Positions 1 through 10,200 are shown, counted from the first letter of the stretch. The stretch is DNA of 64,000 bases from Rhodoferax sp. (GCA_024235935.1 JACKLL010000001.1:496001-560000), one strand, 5' to 3'. Numbers and translations: made by a program. The notes: generated by a model from the sequence alone, not told the origin.

Positions 1-48
1 AATCGCGGGCTTTGCTGGCAACATCCTCAGACACAAGGAAACACAACC

Positions 49-360
49 ATGGCATCTACCAAACCCAAGAAAAAGAACCCGCGCCTGGCGTCGGGCCGCA
101 AACGCGTCCGCCAGGACGTCAAGATCAACGCCGCCAACACGTCGCTGCGCTCGCAGTACCGCAGCGCGGTGAAGAATGTCGAGAAGGCCGTTGTGGCCGG
201 CGACAAGACCAAGGCCACCGAGCTGTTCGCGAAGATGCAGGCCGTCGTCGACTCCGTTGCCGACAAGGGCATCTTTCACAAGAACAAGGCCGCACGCGAC
301 AAGAGTCGCCTGTCGACCAAGGTCAAGGCACTGGCGCTCGCCGCCCCTGCCGCAGCCTGA
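49..360 (+). CDS. rpsT: 30S ribosomal protein S20
   Basis: Small basic protein of 103 residues that binds 16S rRNA in the 30S subunit. The N-terminal part is lysine/arginine rich (MASTKPKKKNPRLASGRKR), followed by the helical S20 core with the family's pattern of alternating basic and alanine positions and the characteristic KGIFHKNKAAR stretch near residues 73-83. The length is slightly above the usual 85-90 because of an Ala-rich tail. The start is the ATG at 49, preceded at 7-11 bases by AAGGA. Its promoter lies upstream of the window. It is followed by a strong bidirectional terminator and converges on the DUF3579 gene. Very confident from family resemblance. Confidence 0.97.
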   Translation: MASTKPKKKNPRLASGRKRVRQDVKINAANTSLRSQYRSAVKNVEKAVVAGDKTKATELFAKMQAVVDSVADKGIFHKNKAARDKSRLSTKVKALALAAPAAA

Positions 361-487
361 ACCCCGGACTGACCCACTCAGACCGATCGCACGGAAACCT
401 GCACGGGTCGGACCGGGGTCATCACCCCGCCGACAACACCAGTTCAGGTTTCTGCCGTTTGTAACGGGTGCGCTGCCAGCAAAAGCG

Positions 488-514
488 AAAAAACCGCCTC
501 AGGGCGGTTTTTTT
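488..514. terminator. Bidirectional intrinsic terminator between rpsT and the DUF3579 gene
   Basis: A-run plus CCGCC (488-498), a 4-base loop at 499-502, then GGCGG plus T-run (503-514). The A and T runs pair with each other, so the hairpin ends in a U-tract on either strand. The TGA stop codon of the minus-strand gene (499-501) lies in the loop, so the last two codons of that gene and the terminator are the same bases. Confidence 0.93.
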
Positions 515-846
515 GTGCCCGGCGCGGACGTTGCCGACTTTTGTCGCGAAACCGATCGCCCCACTTCGACCTGCAGCTGGTTGTCGCGCGCAAAATTGAC
601 GCAGAAATCCCAGGCCATCACATCGTGCTCGCGCAGATCGCGGTGCACCACCACGCATTTGATGCCATTGCGCACCACGGGGTGGCACCAGGGGGAATAT
701 CCCAGATGGCTGCCCGGCTGCGGACCGCCGGGCCGGAACTGGCTCATGACACCCGTCAGGCGCTCGGACCAGTCAGACGGTCGGAACTGCCTGCCGTCGA
801 TGGTCATGCCCACGATCAGGAATTCATTGGCGTCGAGGGGTTGCAT
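499..846 (-). CDS. DUF3579 family protein
   Basis: A 115-residue protein of the DUF3579 family, which is known almost only from betaproteobacteria and has no assigned function. Visible family features are the start MQPLDANEFLIVGMTIDG, the segment FRPSDWSERLTG and the conserved block around SPWCHPVVRNGIKCVVV, which holds two of its three cysteines. There is no signal peptide or membrane segment, so it is expected to be cytoplasmic. The open frame extends upstream to 981, but the ATG at 846 matches the family start. It is divergent from argD (197 bp gap) and convergent with rpsT. Its stop codon is inside the shared terminator hairpin. Function unknown; family assignment is confident. Confidence 0.85.
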   Translation of the reverse strand: MQPLDANEFLIVGMTIDGRQFRPSDWSERLTGVMSQFRPGGPQPGSHLGYSPWCHPVVRNGIKCVVVHRDLREHDVMAWDFCVNFARDNQLQVEVGRSVSRQKSATSAPGTKKPP

Positions 847-1043
847 CGGAAAATCGGAAGAAAAGGCGCGCAATGATAGCGCCACCACTCTAACAGGCTG
901 CGGGACCCTCCCGGGGCCATCGGGTACGGTCATGGACCATCGCGCATCACCGTGATGCGGAACTTGCAGTAATCGTGCCATTTCATGGCCATAGAATGGT
1001 GGAACAACGGCCCGATGGGCCGCTTTGCTTTGAACGGAACACC

Positions 1044-2270
1044 ATGAACGCCGCCACCAAGCCTGAAATCACCGCCGCCTCGCCCCACGTCATGAACACC
1101 TACGGGCGCCTGCCGATCGCACTGTCCCACGGACAAGGCTGCGAGGTGTGGGATGTGAACGGCCGACGCTACCTGGACGCGCTGGCCGGCATCGCCGTCA
1201 ATACGCTGGGGCACAACCACCCCAAGCTGGTGCCGGCCTTGCAGGACCAGCTGAGCAAACTGATCCACACGTCCAACTACTACCATGTGCCGCAGCAGGA
1301 AACCCTGGCCGCGCAGCTGGTCGAACTGTCCGGCATGACCAATGTGTTCTTCTGCTCGACCGGGCTGGAGGCCAACGAGGCCGCCATCAAGCTGGCGCGC
1401 AAGTTCGGCCACAACAAGGGCATCGAACGGCCGCAGATCGTCGTCTACGAGAACGCCTTCCATGGCCGCAGCATTGCCACGCTCAGCGCCACCGGCAACC
1501 CCAAGGTCCAGGCCGGATTCGGCCCGCTGGTCGAGGGTTTCATCCGCATACCGCTCAATGACATGGACGCGCTGCGCAAGGCCACTGAAGGAAATCCCGA
1601 TGTCGTGGCGGTGTTTTTCGAAGCCATCCAGGGCGAAGGCGGCATTCGCCCGATGCAGGCCGAATATCTGCAGCAGGTCCGCAAGCTGTGCGACGAACGC
1701 GACTGGCTGCTGATGATCGACGAAGTGCAATGCGGCATGGGCCGCACTGGCAAATGGTTTGCCCACCAGTGGGCAGGCATCCAGCCCGACGTCATGCCGC
1801 TGGCCAAGGGCCTGGGTTCGGGCGTGCCGATCGGCGCTGTCGTGGCCGGACCACGCGCCGCGCAATTGTTCGGCCCGGGCAACCACGGTACGACCTTCGG
1901 CGGCAATCCACTGGCCATGCGGGCCGGCGTGGAGACGCTGCGCATCATGCAGGAGGATGGCCTGCTGGAGAACGCGACCCGCGTCGGCAAGCATCTGCAC
2001 GATGCCCTGGCACGCGAACTGGCGCAGGAGATCGCATCCGGCGCCGTCCGTGACCTGCGCGGCATGGGCCTGATGATCGGTCTCGAACTGGACCGCCCGT
2101 GCGGCGCTCTGCTGAACAGCTGCGCCGAGCACGGACTGCTGATCAGCGTGACGGCCGACTCGGTCGTGCGGCTGCTGCCGCCACTGATCATGACCACCGC
2201 GCAGGCGGACGAGGTCATCGCCATCCTGTGCCCCCTGATCAAGACATTCCTCGCCGGCAACCCGACATGA
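1044..2270 (+). CDS. argD: Acetylornithine aminotransferase
   Basis: PLP-dependent class III aminotransferase of 408 residues. It converts N-acetylglutamate semialdehyde and glutamate to N-acetylornithine and 2-oxoglutarate in arginine synthesis; related enzymes also act on succinyl-diaminopimelate semialdehyde. Visible are the cofactor-phosphate segment CSTGLEANEAAIKLAR, the aspartate of LMIDEVQCGMGRTG, and the Schiff-base lysine in PLAKGLGSG (Lys255). The ATG at 1044 is chosen over the longer open frame from 975 because family proteins start shortly before the segment MNTYGRLPI. The last codon overlaps argF (ATGA), so the two are translationally coupled. No ArgR-like operator was recognised upstream. 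Confidence 0.95.
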   Translation: MNAATKPEITAASPHVMNTYGRLPIALSHGQGCEVWDVNGRRYLDALAGIAVNTLGHNHPKLVPALQDQLSKLIHTSNYYHVPQQETLAAQLVELSGMTNVFFCSTGLEANEAAIKLARKFGHNKGIERPQIVVYENAFHGRSIATLSATGNPKVQAGFGPLVEGFIRIPLNDMDALRKATEGNPDVVAVFFEAIQGEGGIRPMQAEYLQQVRKLCDERDWLLMIDEVQCGMGRTGKWFAHQWAGIQPDVMPLAKGLGSGVPIGAVVAGPRAAQLFGPGNHGTTFGGNPLAMRAGVETLRIMQEDGLLENATRVGKHLHDALARELAQEIASGAVRDLRGMGLMIGLELDRPCGALLNSCAEHGLLISVTADSVVRLLPPLIMTTAQADEVIAILCPLIKTFLAGNPT

Positions 2271-3178
2271 AACACTATCTGCAGTTCTCCGACCTGGACG
2301 CCAGCGAATACGCCTACCTGTTCGAGCGCGCCGCGCTGATCAAGCGCAAGTTCAAGAGCTACGAGAAGCACCATACGCTGAGCGACCGCACGCTGGCGCT
2401 GATCTTCGAGAAGGCCTCGACCCGCACCCGCGTCAGCTTCGAGGCCGGCATGTACCAGATGGGCGGCAGCGTCGTGCACCTGACCACGGGCGACAGCCAG
2501 CTCGGCCGTGCCGAGCCGATCGAGGACAGCGCCAAGGTCATCAGCCGCATGGTCGACCTGGTCATGATCCGCACGTTCGAGCAGACCAAGATCGAGAGCT
2601 TTGCCGCGCATTCGCGCGTGCCGGTCATCAATGGCCTCACCAACGAATTTCACCCCTGCCAGATCCTGGCCGACATCTTCACCTACATCGAGCACCGCGG
2701 ATCCATCACCGGCAAGACTGTCGCCTGGGTCGGTGACGGCAACAACATGGCCAACAGCTGGCTGCAGGCCAGCGAGATCCTGGGCTTCAAGGTCCATGTG
2801 AGCACGCCGCGTGGCTACGAGATCGACCAGTCGATCGCCGGCCTGCGCTCGAGCAACAGCTACGAGGTGTTCAAGGACCCGATGCAGGCCTGCGCCGGCG
2901 CCGACCTGGTGACCACCGACGTCTGGACCAGCATGGGCTTCGAAGCCGAGAATGACGCACGCCGCAAGGCTTTCGCCGACTGGCGCGTCGATGCGGACAT
3001 GATGCGCGCCGCCCACAAGGATGCCCTTTTCATGCACTGCCTGCCGGCACACCGCGGCGAGGAAGTCGATGCCGATGTGATCGACGGGCCGCAATCGGTG
3101 GTCTGGGACGAGGCGGAAAACCGCATGCATGCCCAGAAGGCACTGATGGAATACCTGCTGCTCGGACGCCAGGCCTGA
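2267..3178 (+). CDS. argF: Ornithine carbamoyltransferase
   Basis: Transfers the carbamoyl group from carbamoyl phosphate to ornithine, giving citrulline, in the cytoplasm. It has 303 residues, the usual length. The carbamoyl-phosphate site STRTR lies at residues 51-55, HPCQ at 129-132, and the ornithine-loop motif HCLPAHRGEE at 257-266, all intact. It starts at an ATG that shares its last two bases with the argD stop codon, so the pair is one operon. The next enzyme (argG) is not in the window. The following 146 bp lead to kynB and contain no clear terminator. Confidence 0.96.
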   Translation: MKHYLQFSDLDASEYAYLFERAALIKRKFKSYEKHHTLSDRTLALIFEKASTRTRVSFEAGMYQMGGSVVHLTTGDSQLGRAEPIEDSAKVISRMVDLVMIRTFEQTKIESFAAHSRVPVINGLTNEFHPCQILADIFTYIEHRGSITGKTVAWVGDGNNMANSWLQASEILGFKVHVSTPRGYEIDQSIAGLRSSNSYEVFKDPMQACAGADLVTTDVWTSMGFEAENDARRKAFADWRVDADMMRAAHKDALFMHCLPAHRGEEVDADVIDGPQSVVWDEAENRMHAQKALMEYLLLGRQA

Positions 3179-3324
3179 GCCGGACGGCGGTGTTCGCACA
3201 GACCACCGGCTCCCGCGGCGTACACCAGAGCGCATCGATCGACATGGATGCGCGACAAATAGTGGCCATTTGTTGGAAATAACCGACACCACGGCGTTTT
3301 TGGCGATGTTACCTTCGCTGCGCC

Positions 3325-3948
3325 ATGAAAAAACTCTGGGATATCTCTCCTGCGGTCGATGCCACTTCGGCCGTATTTCCGGGTGACACACCCTACACGC
3401 AGCAAAGCCATTTCGCGCTCGGGCCGGAGTGCCCGGTCAATGTGTGCCGCATCACGATGTCGCCCCATACCGGTGCACACGCCGACGCGCCGCTGCACTA
3501 TGCGGCTGGCGCTCCGGCCATCGGTGCGGTCGCGCTGGAGCCCTACCTGGGTCCCTGCCGCGTCGTGCATTGCGTCGATGTCGGCCCGCTGATCGAGCGG
3601 CACCACCTGGCGGCTGCGCTTCGCGACATGCCGGCCCGGCTGCTGGTGCGCACCTTGCGCCAGGCCCGCCAGAGCTGGGAGCCGTTCACCGCATTCGCGC
3701 CCGCAACGCTGGCGCATCTGTCCACGCTGGGCGTGCAACTGGTGGGCATCGATACCCCCAGCGTCGACCCCGCCACCAGTTCCGATCTCGACGCCCACCA
3801 CCAGCTGCTGCAGCACGACATGCGGGTGCTGGAGAACCTGGTGCTCGACGAAGTAGCCGAAGGCGACTACGAGCTCATCGCTCTTCCGCTCAAGCTGACG
3901 CATGCCGATGCCAGTCCCGTTCGCGCTGTTCTGCGCGCACTGGACTGA
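3325..3948 (+). CDS. kynB: Kynurenine formamidase (arylformamidase)
   Basis: Metal-dependent hydrolase of the cyclase family, 207 residues, that hydrolyses N-formylkynurenine to kynurenine and formate. The metal motif HTGAHADAPLH is at residues 48-58 (His48, His52, Asp54 and His58 as ligand or catalytic candidates), and a later conserved IGIDTPSVDP segment also fits KynB. The adjacent tryptophan dioxygenase supports the specific call over a generic cyclase. In many Burkholderia and Pseudomonas relatives kynU lies between or beside these genes; it is absent here, so kynurenine must be processed by genes elsewhere or diverted. Confidence 0.92.
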   Translation: MKKLWDISPAVDATSAVFPGDTPYTQQSHFALGPECPVNVCRITMSPHTGAHADAPLHYAAGAPAIGAVALEPYLGPCRVVHCVDVGPLIERHHLAAALRDMPARLLVRTLRQARQSWEPFTAFAPATLAHLSTLGVQLVGIDTPSVDPATSSDLDAHHQLLQHDMRVLENLVLDEVAEGDYELIALPLKLTHADASPVRAVLRALD

Positions 3949-4030
3949 CACCCCATCCAAGACCTCGCGCCAGGGCCCGCGCGGCATTGGCTGATCGCCC
4001 CCTTTCAACCCGAAATTGCCATAGACCACC

Positions 4031-4879
4031 ATGCATACACCCCAGAAGCCCGAAAACATCGTCCTCGAGGAAAAAGCCCAGCTGGACTTCAGCAAGTCCA
4101 TGAGCTATGGCGACTACCTCCATCTGGACGCGGTACTGGGTGCCCAGCACCCGCTCTCCCCGGACCACAACGAGATGCTGTTCATCATCCAGCACCAGAC
4201 CAGCGAGCTGTGGATGAAGCTGATGCTGCACGAGCTGCAGGCCGCGATCCAGTGCGTCGCGCAGGACGAGCTCGGCAGCGCGTTCAAGATGCTGGCCCGG
4301 GTCAGTCGCATCATGGAACAACTGGTCCACGCCTGGGATGTGCTGGCCACCATGACACCGCCTGAATACAGCGCCATCCGCCCCTACCTGGCCAATTCCA
4401 GCGGCTTTCAGAGCGCCCAGTACCGCTGCATCGAGTTCGCACTGGGCAACAAGAATGCCGCCATGCTCAAGCCGCACCAGCATCGGCCCGACCTGCTGGC
4501 CAGGGTGCGCGCCGCGTACGACGCCCCTTCGCTGTACGACGAGGCGCTGCGCCTGCTCTCGCGGCGCGGCATTGCCGTGCCGCAGGACCGCACGGAACGC
4601 GACTGGACACAGCCCTACCAGGAAAGCGAGGCCGTCACGCAGGCCTGGCTGGTGGTCTACCGCGATCCGAAGAAGTACTGGGACCTGTACCAGCTCGGCG
4701 AGGAACTGACCGATCTGGAAGATGCGTTCCGGCTGTGGCGCTTTCGCCATGTCACCACGGTGGAGCGCGTCATCGGCTTCAAGCGCGGTACCGGCGGCAC
4801 CGGCGGTGTCAGCTACCTGCGCAAGATGCTGGATGTGGTTCTGTTCCCGGAGATCTGGTCGCTGCGCACCTCGCTCTGA
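4031..4879 (+). CDS. kynA: Tryptophan 2,3-dioxygenase
   Basis: Haem-dependent dioxygenase of 282 residues that opens the indole ring of L-tryptophan to give N-formylkynurenine. The substrate/haem pocket segment FIIQHQTSELWMK is at residues 51-63 (His55), and the proximal haem histidine is in FRHVTTVERVIG, followed by the loop GTGGTGGVSYLRK near the C-terminus. Length and motifs match bacterial TDO. It follows kynB by 82 bp on the same strand and is likely co-transcribed. Its product is the substrate of KynB. No Lrp-type regulator gene (kynR) is present nearby. Confidence 0.96.
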   Translation: MHTPQKPENIVLEEKAQLDFSKSMSYGDYLHLDAVLGAQHPLSPDHNEMLFIIQHQTSELWMKLMLHELQAAIQCVAQDELGSAFKMLARVSRIMEQLVHAWDVLATMTPPEYSAIRPYLANSSGFQSAQYRCIEFALGNKNAAMLKPHQHRPDLLARVRAAYDAPSLYDEALRLLSRRGIAVPQDRTERDWTQPYQESEAVTQAWLVVYRDPKKYWDLYQLGEELTDLEDAFRLWRFRHVTTVERVIGFKRGTGGTGGVSYLRKMLDVVLFPEIWSLRTSL

Positions 4880-4957
4880 CCAGTCGGTCAAGCCGGTCGG
4901 GAATTCCACCGGACGGACCGCTTGCGGTAAGCGGGTCTTACACTGGCGCTCTCACCT

Positions 4958-5605
4958 ATGCGAAGCGCCCCCGCCGCCCCCCGCAACGATCCGCAGGCTG
5001 CCACGCGTGTGCGCTGGCTCTGGCGCATCGCCTGCTGGATTTTCCTGGCAGCGCCGGTCACGGCGGCACGGGCCCAGGCCACCGACGACAGCATCGACGT
5101 GCAGGCCGAGCGCAATGCCGGGCTGATCCACGTGCAGGCGCGCGCCCTGCTGCGTGCGCCCATGGCCGTGGTCTGGCGTACGCTGACCGACTATGAAAGC
5201 CTGCCCGCGTTCATACCGGGCCTTGCCAGCAGCCGAGTCGTCGCGCGCAATGGTGCCGTGGTCACCGTGGAACAAACTGGCGAGGCGCGGTTCCTGTTTC
5301 TGACCGTGCCCATATCGGTCACGCTGGAATCCACGGAGCGTCCGCCCGACGTGGTCGAGGTGCGCCGGGTGAAAGGCAGCATCCGGCATCTGGAAGGCCG
5401 CTACGAGGCCACGCCGCAAGCCAGTGGCAAGGTCTTGCTGCGCTGGACGGGGGCCGTGTCTCCCGATGCCGACTTGCCGCCGCTGATCGAGACCGCGCTG
5501 GTGCGGCTGTCGATCCAGGACCAGTTCGTGGGCATGGTGCATGAGATCGAGCGTCGCGCCGGAACCCGCGTGAAGGTGCAGGAGCCGCGTGCCAGCCACC
5601 GATGA
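4958..5605 (+). CDS. Secreted SRPBCC (START-like) domain protein
   Basis: A 215-residue protein with an N-terminal hydrophobic signal (WLWRIACWIFLAAPVTAARA, cleavage predicted after ARA near residue 38) and a SRPBCC/polyketide-cyclase type fold. The recognisable pieces are the opening strand with ALLRAPMAVVWRTLTDYES, the middle strands ending in SVTLESTERPPDVVEVRR, and the C-terminal helix around IETALVRLSIQDQFVGMVHEIE. Such domains bind hydrophobic ligands; the ligand here is unknown. The end of the gene overlaps the following lipoprotein gene by 17 bp, so the two are probably translated together and act in the same envelope process. It starts 78 bp after kynA on the same strand, but no functional link to tryptophan breakdown is visible. 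Confidence 0.75.
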   Translation: MRSAPAAPRNDPQAATRVRWLWRIACWIFLAAPVTAARAQATDDSIDVQAERNAGLIHVQARALLRAPMAVVWRTLTDYESLPAFIPGLASSRVVARNGAVVTVEQTGEARFLFLTVPISVTLESTERPPDVVEVRRVKGSIRHLEGRYEATPQASGKVLLRWTGAVSPDADLPPLIETALVRLSIQDQFVGMVHEIERRAGTRVKVQEPRASHR

Positions 5606-7193
5606 TGCCGGCGCCGCGCTGGCGCGCCCACCACGGGCGCGCGGCATGGGCGCGTTGGGGCTGGGGCTCGCGCTGGCGCTGTTTGCAGCAGGTTGCGCCC
5701 AGATGCCGACGCCCCCATTGCCACCCGCATCGGTGGCAGCGACCTCGCCCTGCCAGGCCTGGTTCCAGGCGCTCGACGCCCAGGTGGCACGCGCTGGCGT
5801 CCGCGACGCGGGTACGGCGCCCGTCAAGGACCATGCCTATTTGCGGGTGGACCGTTTCACGGCCTCGCTGGTCGACCGACTGCCTGCATGGCGAGAACCG
5901 CAAAGCCCGCCGGCGGCGTGGACGCTCTGGGTCGCGCGCATGCTGGAACTCGACCGCCAGGCGCGCCAGCATGAACTGGCCAATCTGCCGCCCGCCACCC
6001 GGCGGGCTCTGGCCATCCGGTTCGACTTGCCGGACGCAGCGGCCATGGCCGCCTACACCCGGAGTTGCGGCGAACAACGGGTGCAAGCCGAGCTGGCCAC
6101 AGCGCAGCAGCTCCAGCAATTGCGTGCCCAGCTGGCCGTACCGGACGACTATGTCGGCGCCTATCGGCTGCTCGGCCTGTACCCACTGACCCGCCTGCCA
6201 TTTCTGGCCGGTGTGCGTCAATTCGAAGCGCAGACCCGCCAGCGCTTTGGCACCGGCGTGGGTGTGCCGCCTGGCACGCGGCAGCTGCGCCTGCTGCCGC
6301 CGGACGAACCCGGGCCACAGGCCCGGGACCTGGAGGGCCTGTGGCGAGCAGCCGCCGATCATCCTCTGGGCATCCCGCTGCCGACGCCGGAACAGGCCGC
6401 GCAACTGTTTGCCCGCCATGCGCCGGTATTCGACCTGGGCATCGCAAGCGACGACGATCGGCCCGGTGCACTGTTCTGGAACACGTCGGCTTCGGCAGAA
6501 TCGGCACCTGCCGTCAACACCGGTCAACCCGTCGTCTACCGGCAACTGGCGTACACCCGATATGGCGACACCAGCCTGCTGCAACTGGTCTACACGCTGT
6601 GGTTCGGTGCGCGAACGGCAAGCACGGTGCCGGTCGACCTGCTGGCCGGCCCCATCGACGGCCTGGTGTGGCGCGTGACACTGTCTGCGGACGGAGCGCC
6701 ATGGGTCTACGACAGCATCCATCCCTGCGGCTGCTACCACATGTTCTTTCCGGTGCCGGGCGTCACGCCGCGCACCGCCCCGCCGGGGCAAGGCGAATGG
6801 GCCTTCAGTCCCGCCGACGCGCCGATGCCGGGCCCCGGCCAGAGAATCGTGCTGCGGGTGGCGGCCGGAACCCACTATCTGGAGGGCATCAGCACGCAGG
6901 CGGCCACTGCGCCGGGCAACGCGACGGACGTCTACCAATGGCGCGACTACGACACGCTGCGATCCCTGCCGACGCCGGACGGTGACCATCGCAGTGTGTT
7001 CGGGCCCGACGGCATCATGCCGGGCACCGACCGGCTGGAGTCCTGGCTGTTCTGGCCCATGGGCATTGCCCGCGCCGGTGCCATGCGACAGTGGGGACGG
7101 CATGCCACGGCCTTCGTCGGCCAGCGGCACTTCGACGATGCACGACTGATCGAAGAGCGCTTCCACCCGGGAAGCTTGCTGCCGGGCGACTGA
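5589..7193 (+). CDS. Large predicted lipoprotein of unknown function
   Basis: A 534-residue protein with a lipoprotein signal: hydrophobic stretch followed by LFAAGC, the Cys being the predicted lipidated residue, then a Pro-rich linker. No enzyme domain is recognised. Two blocks look structured: an alpha-helical first half rich in Arg/Gln, and a second half with many aromatic and Gly residues (for example PVVYRQLAYTRYGDTSLLQL and YDSIHPCGCYHMFFPVPG) that looks like a beta-rich extracellular domain. The start chosen is a GTG at 5589 with GGAG just before it; an ATG at 5646 would give a shorter, more typical lipoprotein signal and is equally possible. It overlaps the START-like gene and converges on the sensor gene. 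Confidence 0.7.
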   Translation: MPATDDAGAALARPPRARGMGALGLGLALALFAAGCAQMPTPPLPPASVAATSPCQAWFQALDAQVARAGVRDAGTAPVKDHAYLRVDRFTASLVDRLPAWREPQSPPAAWTLWVARMLELDRQARQHELANLPPATRRALAIRFDLPDAAAMAAYTRSCGEQRVQAELATAQQLQQLRAQLAVPDDYVGAYRLLGLYPLTRLPFLAGVRQFEAQTRQRFGTGVGVPPGTRQLRLLPPDEPGPQARDLEGLWRAAADHPLGIPLPTPEQAAQLFARHAPVFDLGIASDDDRPGALFWNTSASAESAPAVNTGQPVVYRQLAYTRYGDTSLLQLVYTLWFGARTASTVPVDLLAGPIDGLVWRVTLSADGAPWVYDSIHPCGCYHMFFPVPGVTPRTAPPGQGEWAFSPADAPMPGPGQRIVLRVAAGTHYLEGISTQAATAPGNATDVYQWRDYDTLRSLPTPDGDHRSVFGPDGIMPGTDRLESWLFWPMGIARAGAMRQWGRHATAFVGQRHFDDARLIEERFHPGSLLPGD

Positions 7194-7289
7194 CAACGGC
7201 TCGCAACGCATGGGCTGTCCGGCCCTGCACCCAACGACCCGCGGGTCGGTCCGGAGTCGGCATGTCGCACAGGCTGGTACGCGCCGTCG

Positions 7290-10200
7290 TCAGCGCGCGG
7301 CCGGCAAGGGCCCTGGTAGCAGCATGTCGAACTCGGCAATCGCCACCGGGCGCGCAAACAGATAGCCCTGAAAGGTCTCGCAGCCCATGGATTGCAGCAA
7401 GGCCAGCTGCCCCTTGGTCTCGACTCCCTCGGCGATGACGGCCAGGCCCAGGCTCTCCCCCAGTGCCACGATGGTGCGGGCAATGGCCGCATCGTTCGCG
7501 TCCACCAGCAGGTCGCGCACGAACGACTGGTCGATCTTGAGATGGGCCAGCGGCAGGCGCTTGAGATAACTCAGCGACGAATAGCCGGTCCCGAAATCGT
7601 CGAGCGAAAAGTCGACGCCTCGGGCCCGCAAGGCCGTCATCTTCTCCACCACGTCCTCGACGTTGTCGGCCAGCAGGCTTTCGGTCAACTCCAGCTTCAG
7701 CCGGGCCGGATCCGCATTCTGGCGCTCCAGCGCGGCAAGCACCTGTGCGACGAAGTCGGGTGCCTTGAACTGATGGGCGCTGACGTTCACCGCCAGTGTC
7801 AGGTGGCGGGTCGTGGCGGTCTGACTCCAGGAGGCAATCTGCCGACACGCAGTATCGAGGACCCATTGCCCCAGCGGGACAATCAGCCCGGTCGACTCGG
7901 CCAGCGGGATGAACTGCCCGGGCGAGATCGGGCCCCGGGTGGGATGGCGCCAGCGCACCAGGGCTTCGGCGCCGGTGACCATGCCGCTGCGATCGACGAC
8001 CGGCTGGTAGTGCAAGGCAAACTGGGACTGGACCAGCGCCGCGCGGATATCCGACTCCATGGCCGCGCGCGCATCGACCGCGGCCTGCATGCCCTGGTCG
8101 AACATGCGCATGGTATTGCGACCGGCCGCCTTGGCCTGGTACATGGCCAGATCGGCCTGCTTGAGCAGGTCTTCGACACCTTGCGAACCGTTGCCGAACA
8201 AGGTGATGCCGATGCTCGGCGTGCTGCGGTACTCGCGTCCCGCCAGCACAAACAGCGGCGCAAAGGCATCGAGGATCTTGTGTCCGACCTGCTCGGCATC
8301 GGTCGCGGCCTCCAGCGCGTCGGAGCTCAGGCCCTGCAGCATCACGACGAACTCGTCGCCACCGAGCCGGGCGACCGAATCGGCCTCGCGTACGCAGCCC
8401 AGCAGCCGCCGGGCCACCTGCTGCAGCAGCAGGTCACCGGTCTCATGGCCCAGTGTGTCGTTCAGCGTCTTGAAGTTGTCCAGGTCGATGAACAGCAGCG
8501 CCGCATGGCGCTGGTTGCGGGCATGGGTCAACAAGGCGCGCTTGAGCTGCTCGATCAGCATCCGGCGGTTGGGCAGTTCGGTCAGGGCATCGTAGAAGGC
8601 CAGTGCATTGATCTGCTCCTGCGCCATCTTGTGCTGCGTGATGTCCCGCCCGATGCCCCGGTAGCCGCGGAACCGGCCTTCGTCGTCGTAAATCGGCATG
8701 CCACTGACCGAGGCCCAGCGATACCCGCCACCATCCAGCTCGAAGCGCAGTTCCAGGTCACGAAACTCCTGGTGCGACTCCAGCACGCTGCGATGCTGCT
8801 CCCATTGGGCCTTGGTGAGCTGCGTCGGACCCAGCTCCCACCGCTTCTTGCCGATGTAGTCCATGTTCGGGTAAAAATCACCGGCGGCCTCGGTCCAGTC
8901 GCCATCCGTCCCCTTGACCCGTACAAATCGCAGTTCCTCGTCCTGCTCCCAATACCAGTCGGAAGACAGACTCGTCAAAGCCCGGAAGCGGGCTTCGTTT
9001 TCACGCAACTGCTCCTGTGCGCGCTTGCGTTCGGTGATGTCCATGAAGCTGACCTGCACCGCGCTCTGGCCGCCCAGCCGGATCACACAGGCCTGTGCCT
9101 GTACATCCAGGGTCGTGCCATCCACTCGCAGATAGCGCCACTCCTGGGTCGGAAACACGGACTTGTCGGCTTTCGCCGCCTCCACGCGCGCGTCGATCAG
9201 CTCATGCAGGCGCGAATGAACGAATTCCCGGATGTTGCGGCCAAGCACCTGCTGCGCGTTGTCCGCACCCATCATGTGCAAAGCCGCCGGATTGGCGAAG
9301 ACCAGCTTTTCATCCACATGCACGACGACGCCAACCGGCGACAACTGCACCAGCGCCCGGTAACGCTCCTCGCTCTCGACCAGCACCTGTTGCAGGCGGT
9401 ATTGCTCGGTCACATCGCTGAACACCAGCACGACGCCCACCATGCGGTCCTCTGCGTCCCGTATCGGCGCCGCGCTGTCGTAGATCTGGCACTCGCTGCC
9501 GTCGCGGGCGATCAGCGCCGTATGGTTGGCAAGCCCCACGACCTGACCGGTCTCCAGCACCCGCGCAACCGGATCGACCGGCGTTTCGCGCGTGACCGCA
9601 TTGACGATGCGAAACACCTCGACCAACGGCCGACCCAGCGCCTGCGACAAGGTCCAGCCCGTCAGGCGCTCGGCTGTCGGGTTCATGCGTGTGATGGCGC
9701 CCGTGATATCGGTGGCGATCACCGCGTCGCCGATCGATCTCAGCGTGATCGACAGATTCTCCTCGCTCTCGCGCAGCGCCTTTTCAACCAGCATGCGGTC
9801 GGTCACATCCTGCATGATGGACAGCGTGCCCGTCACGATGCCCTGGGCATTGCGCACCGGTGAATGGCGTATCGTGGTCCACCGGGGCGGATGACTGCCC
9901 ACGACCGGCCGCTCCGCCCGCTCGACCTGCTCGCCGCGAAGCGTCCGTGCGACGGCGTCCTTGACTTCGCTGTAGCGCTCGGGCGAATGCGGCGTGATGG
10001 CCTCCTCCAGCGTGCGGCCGAGCATCTCTTCCCGGGTCTGACCCCGCAGTTGCGCCATGGCCGGGTTCCACTCGACAAAACGCTGCTGCAAGTCCAGGAC
10101 ATACAAGCCCAAGGGCAGGTTGTCGATGATCTGGCGCACGAAGTTGAAGGTCTCGCGCAGCTCCCGCTGCGCCACGTACTGGGCGGTGACGTCGCTGAAC

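Noticed and set aside
930..2132. A 400-codon minus-strand open frame opposite argD
   Set aside because: Antisense shadow; argD motifs are intact on the plus strand.
7238..7251. Short GC palindrome between the lipoprotein gene and the sensor gene
   Set aside because: The CGACCCGCGGGTCG repeat has no T-run on either side and is too short to call a terminator or an operator.
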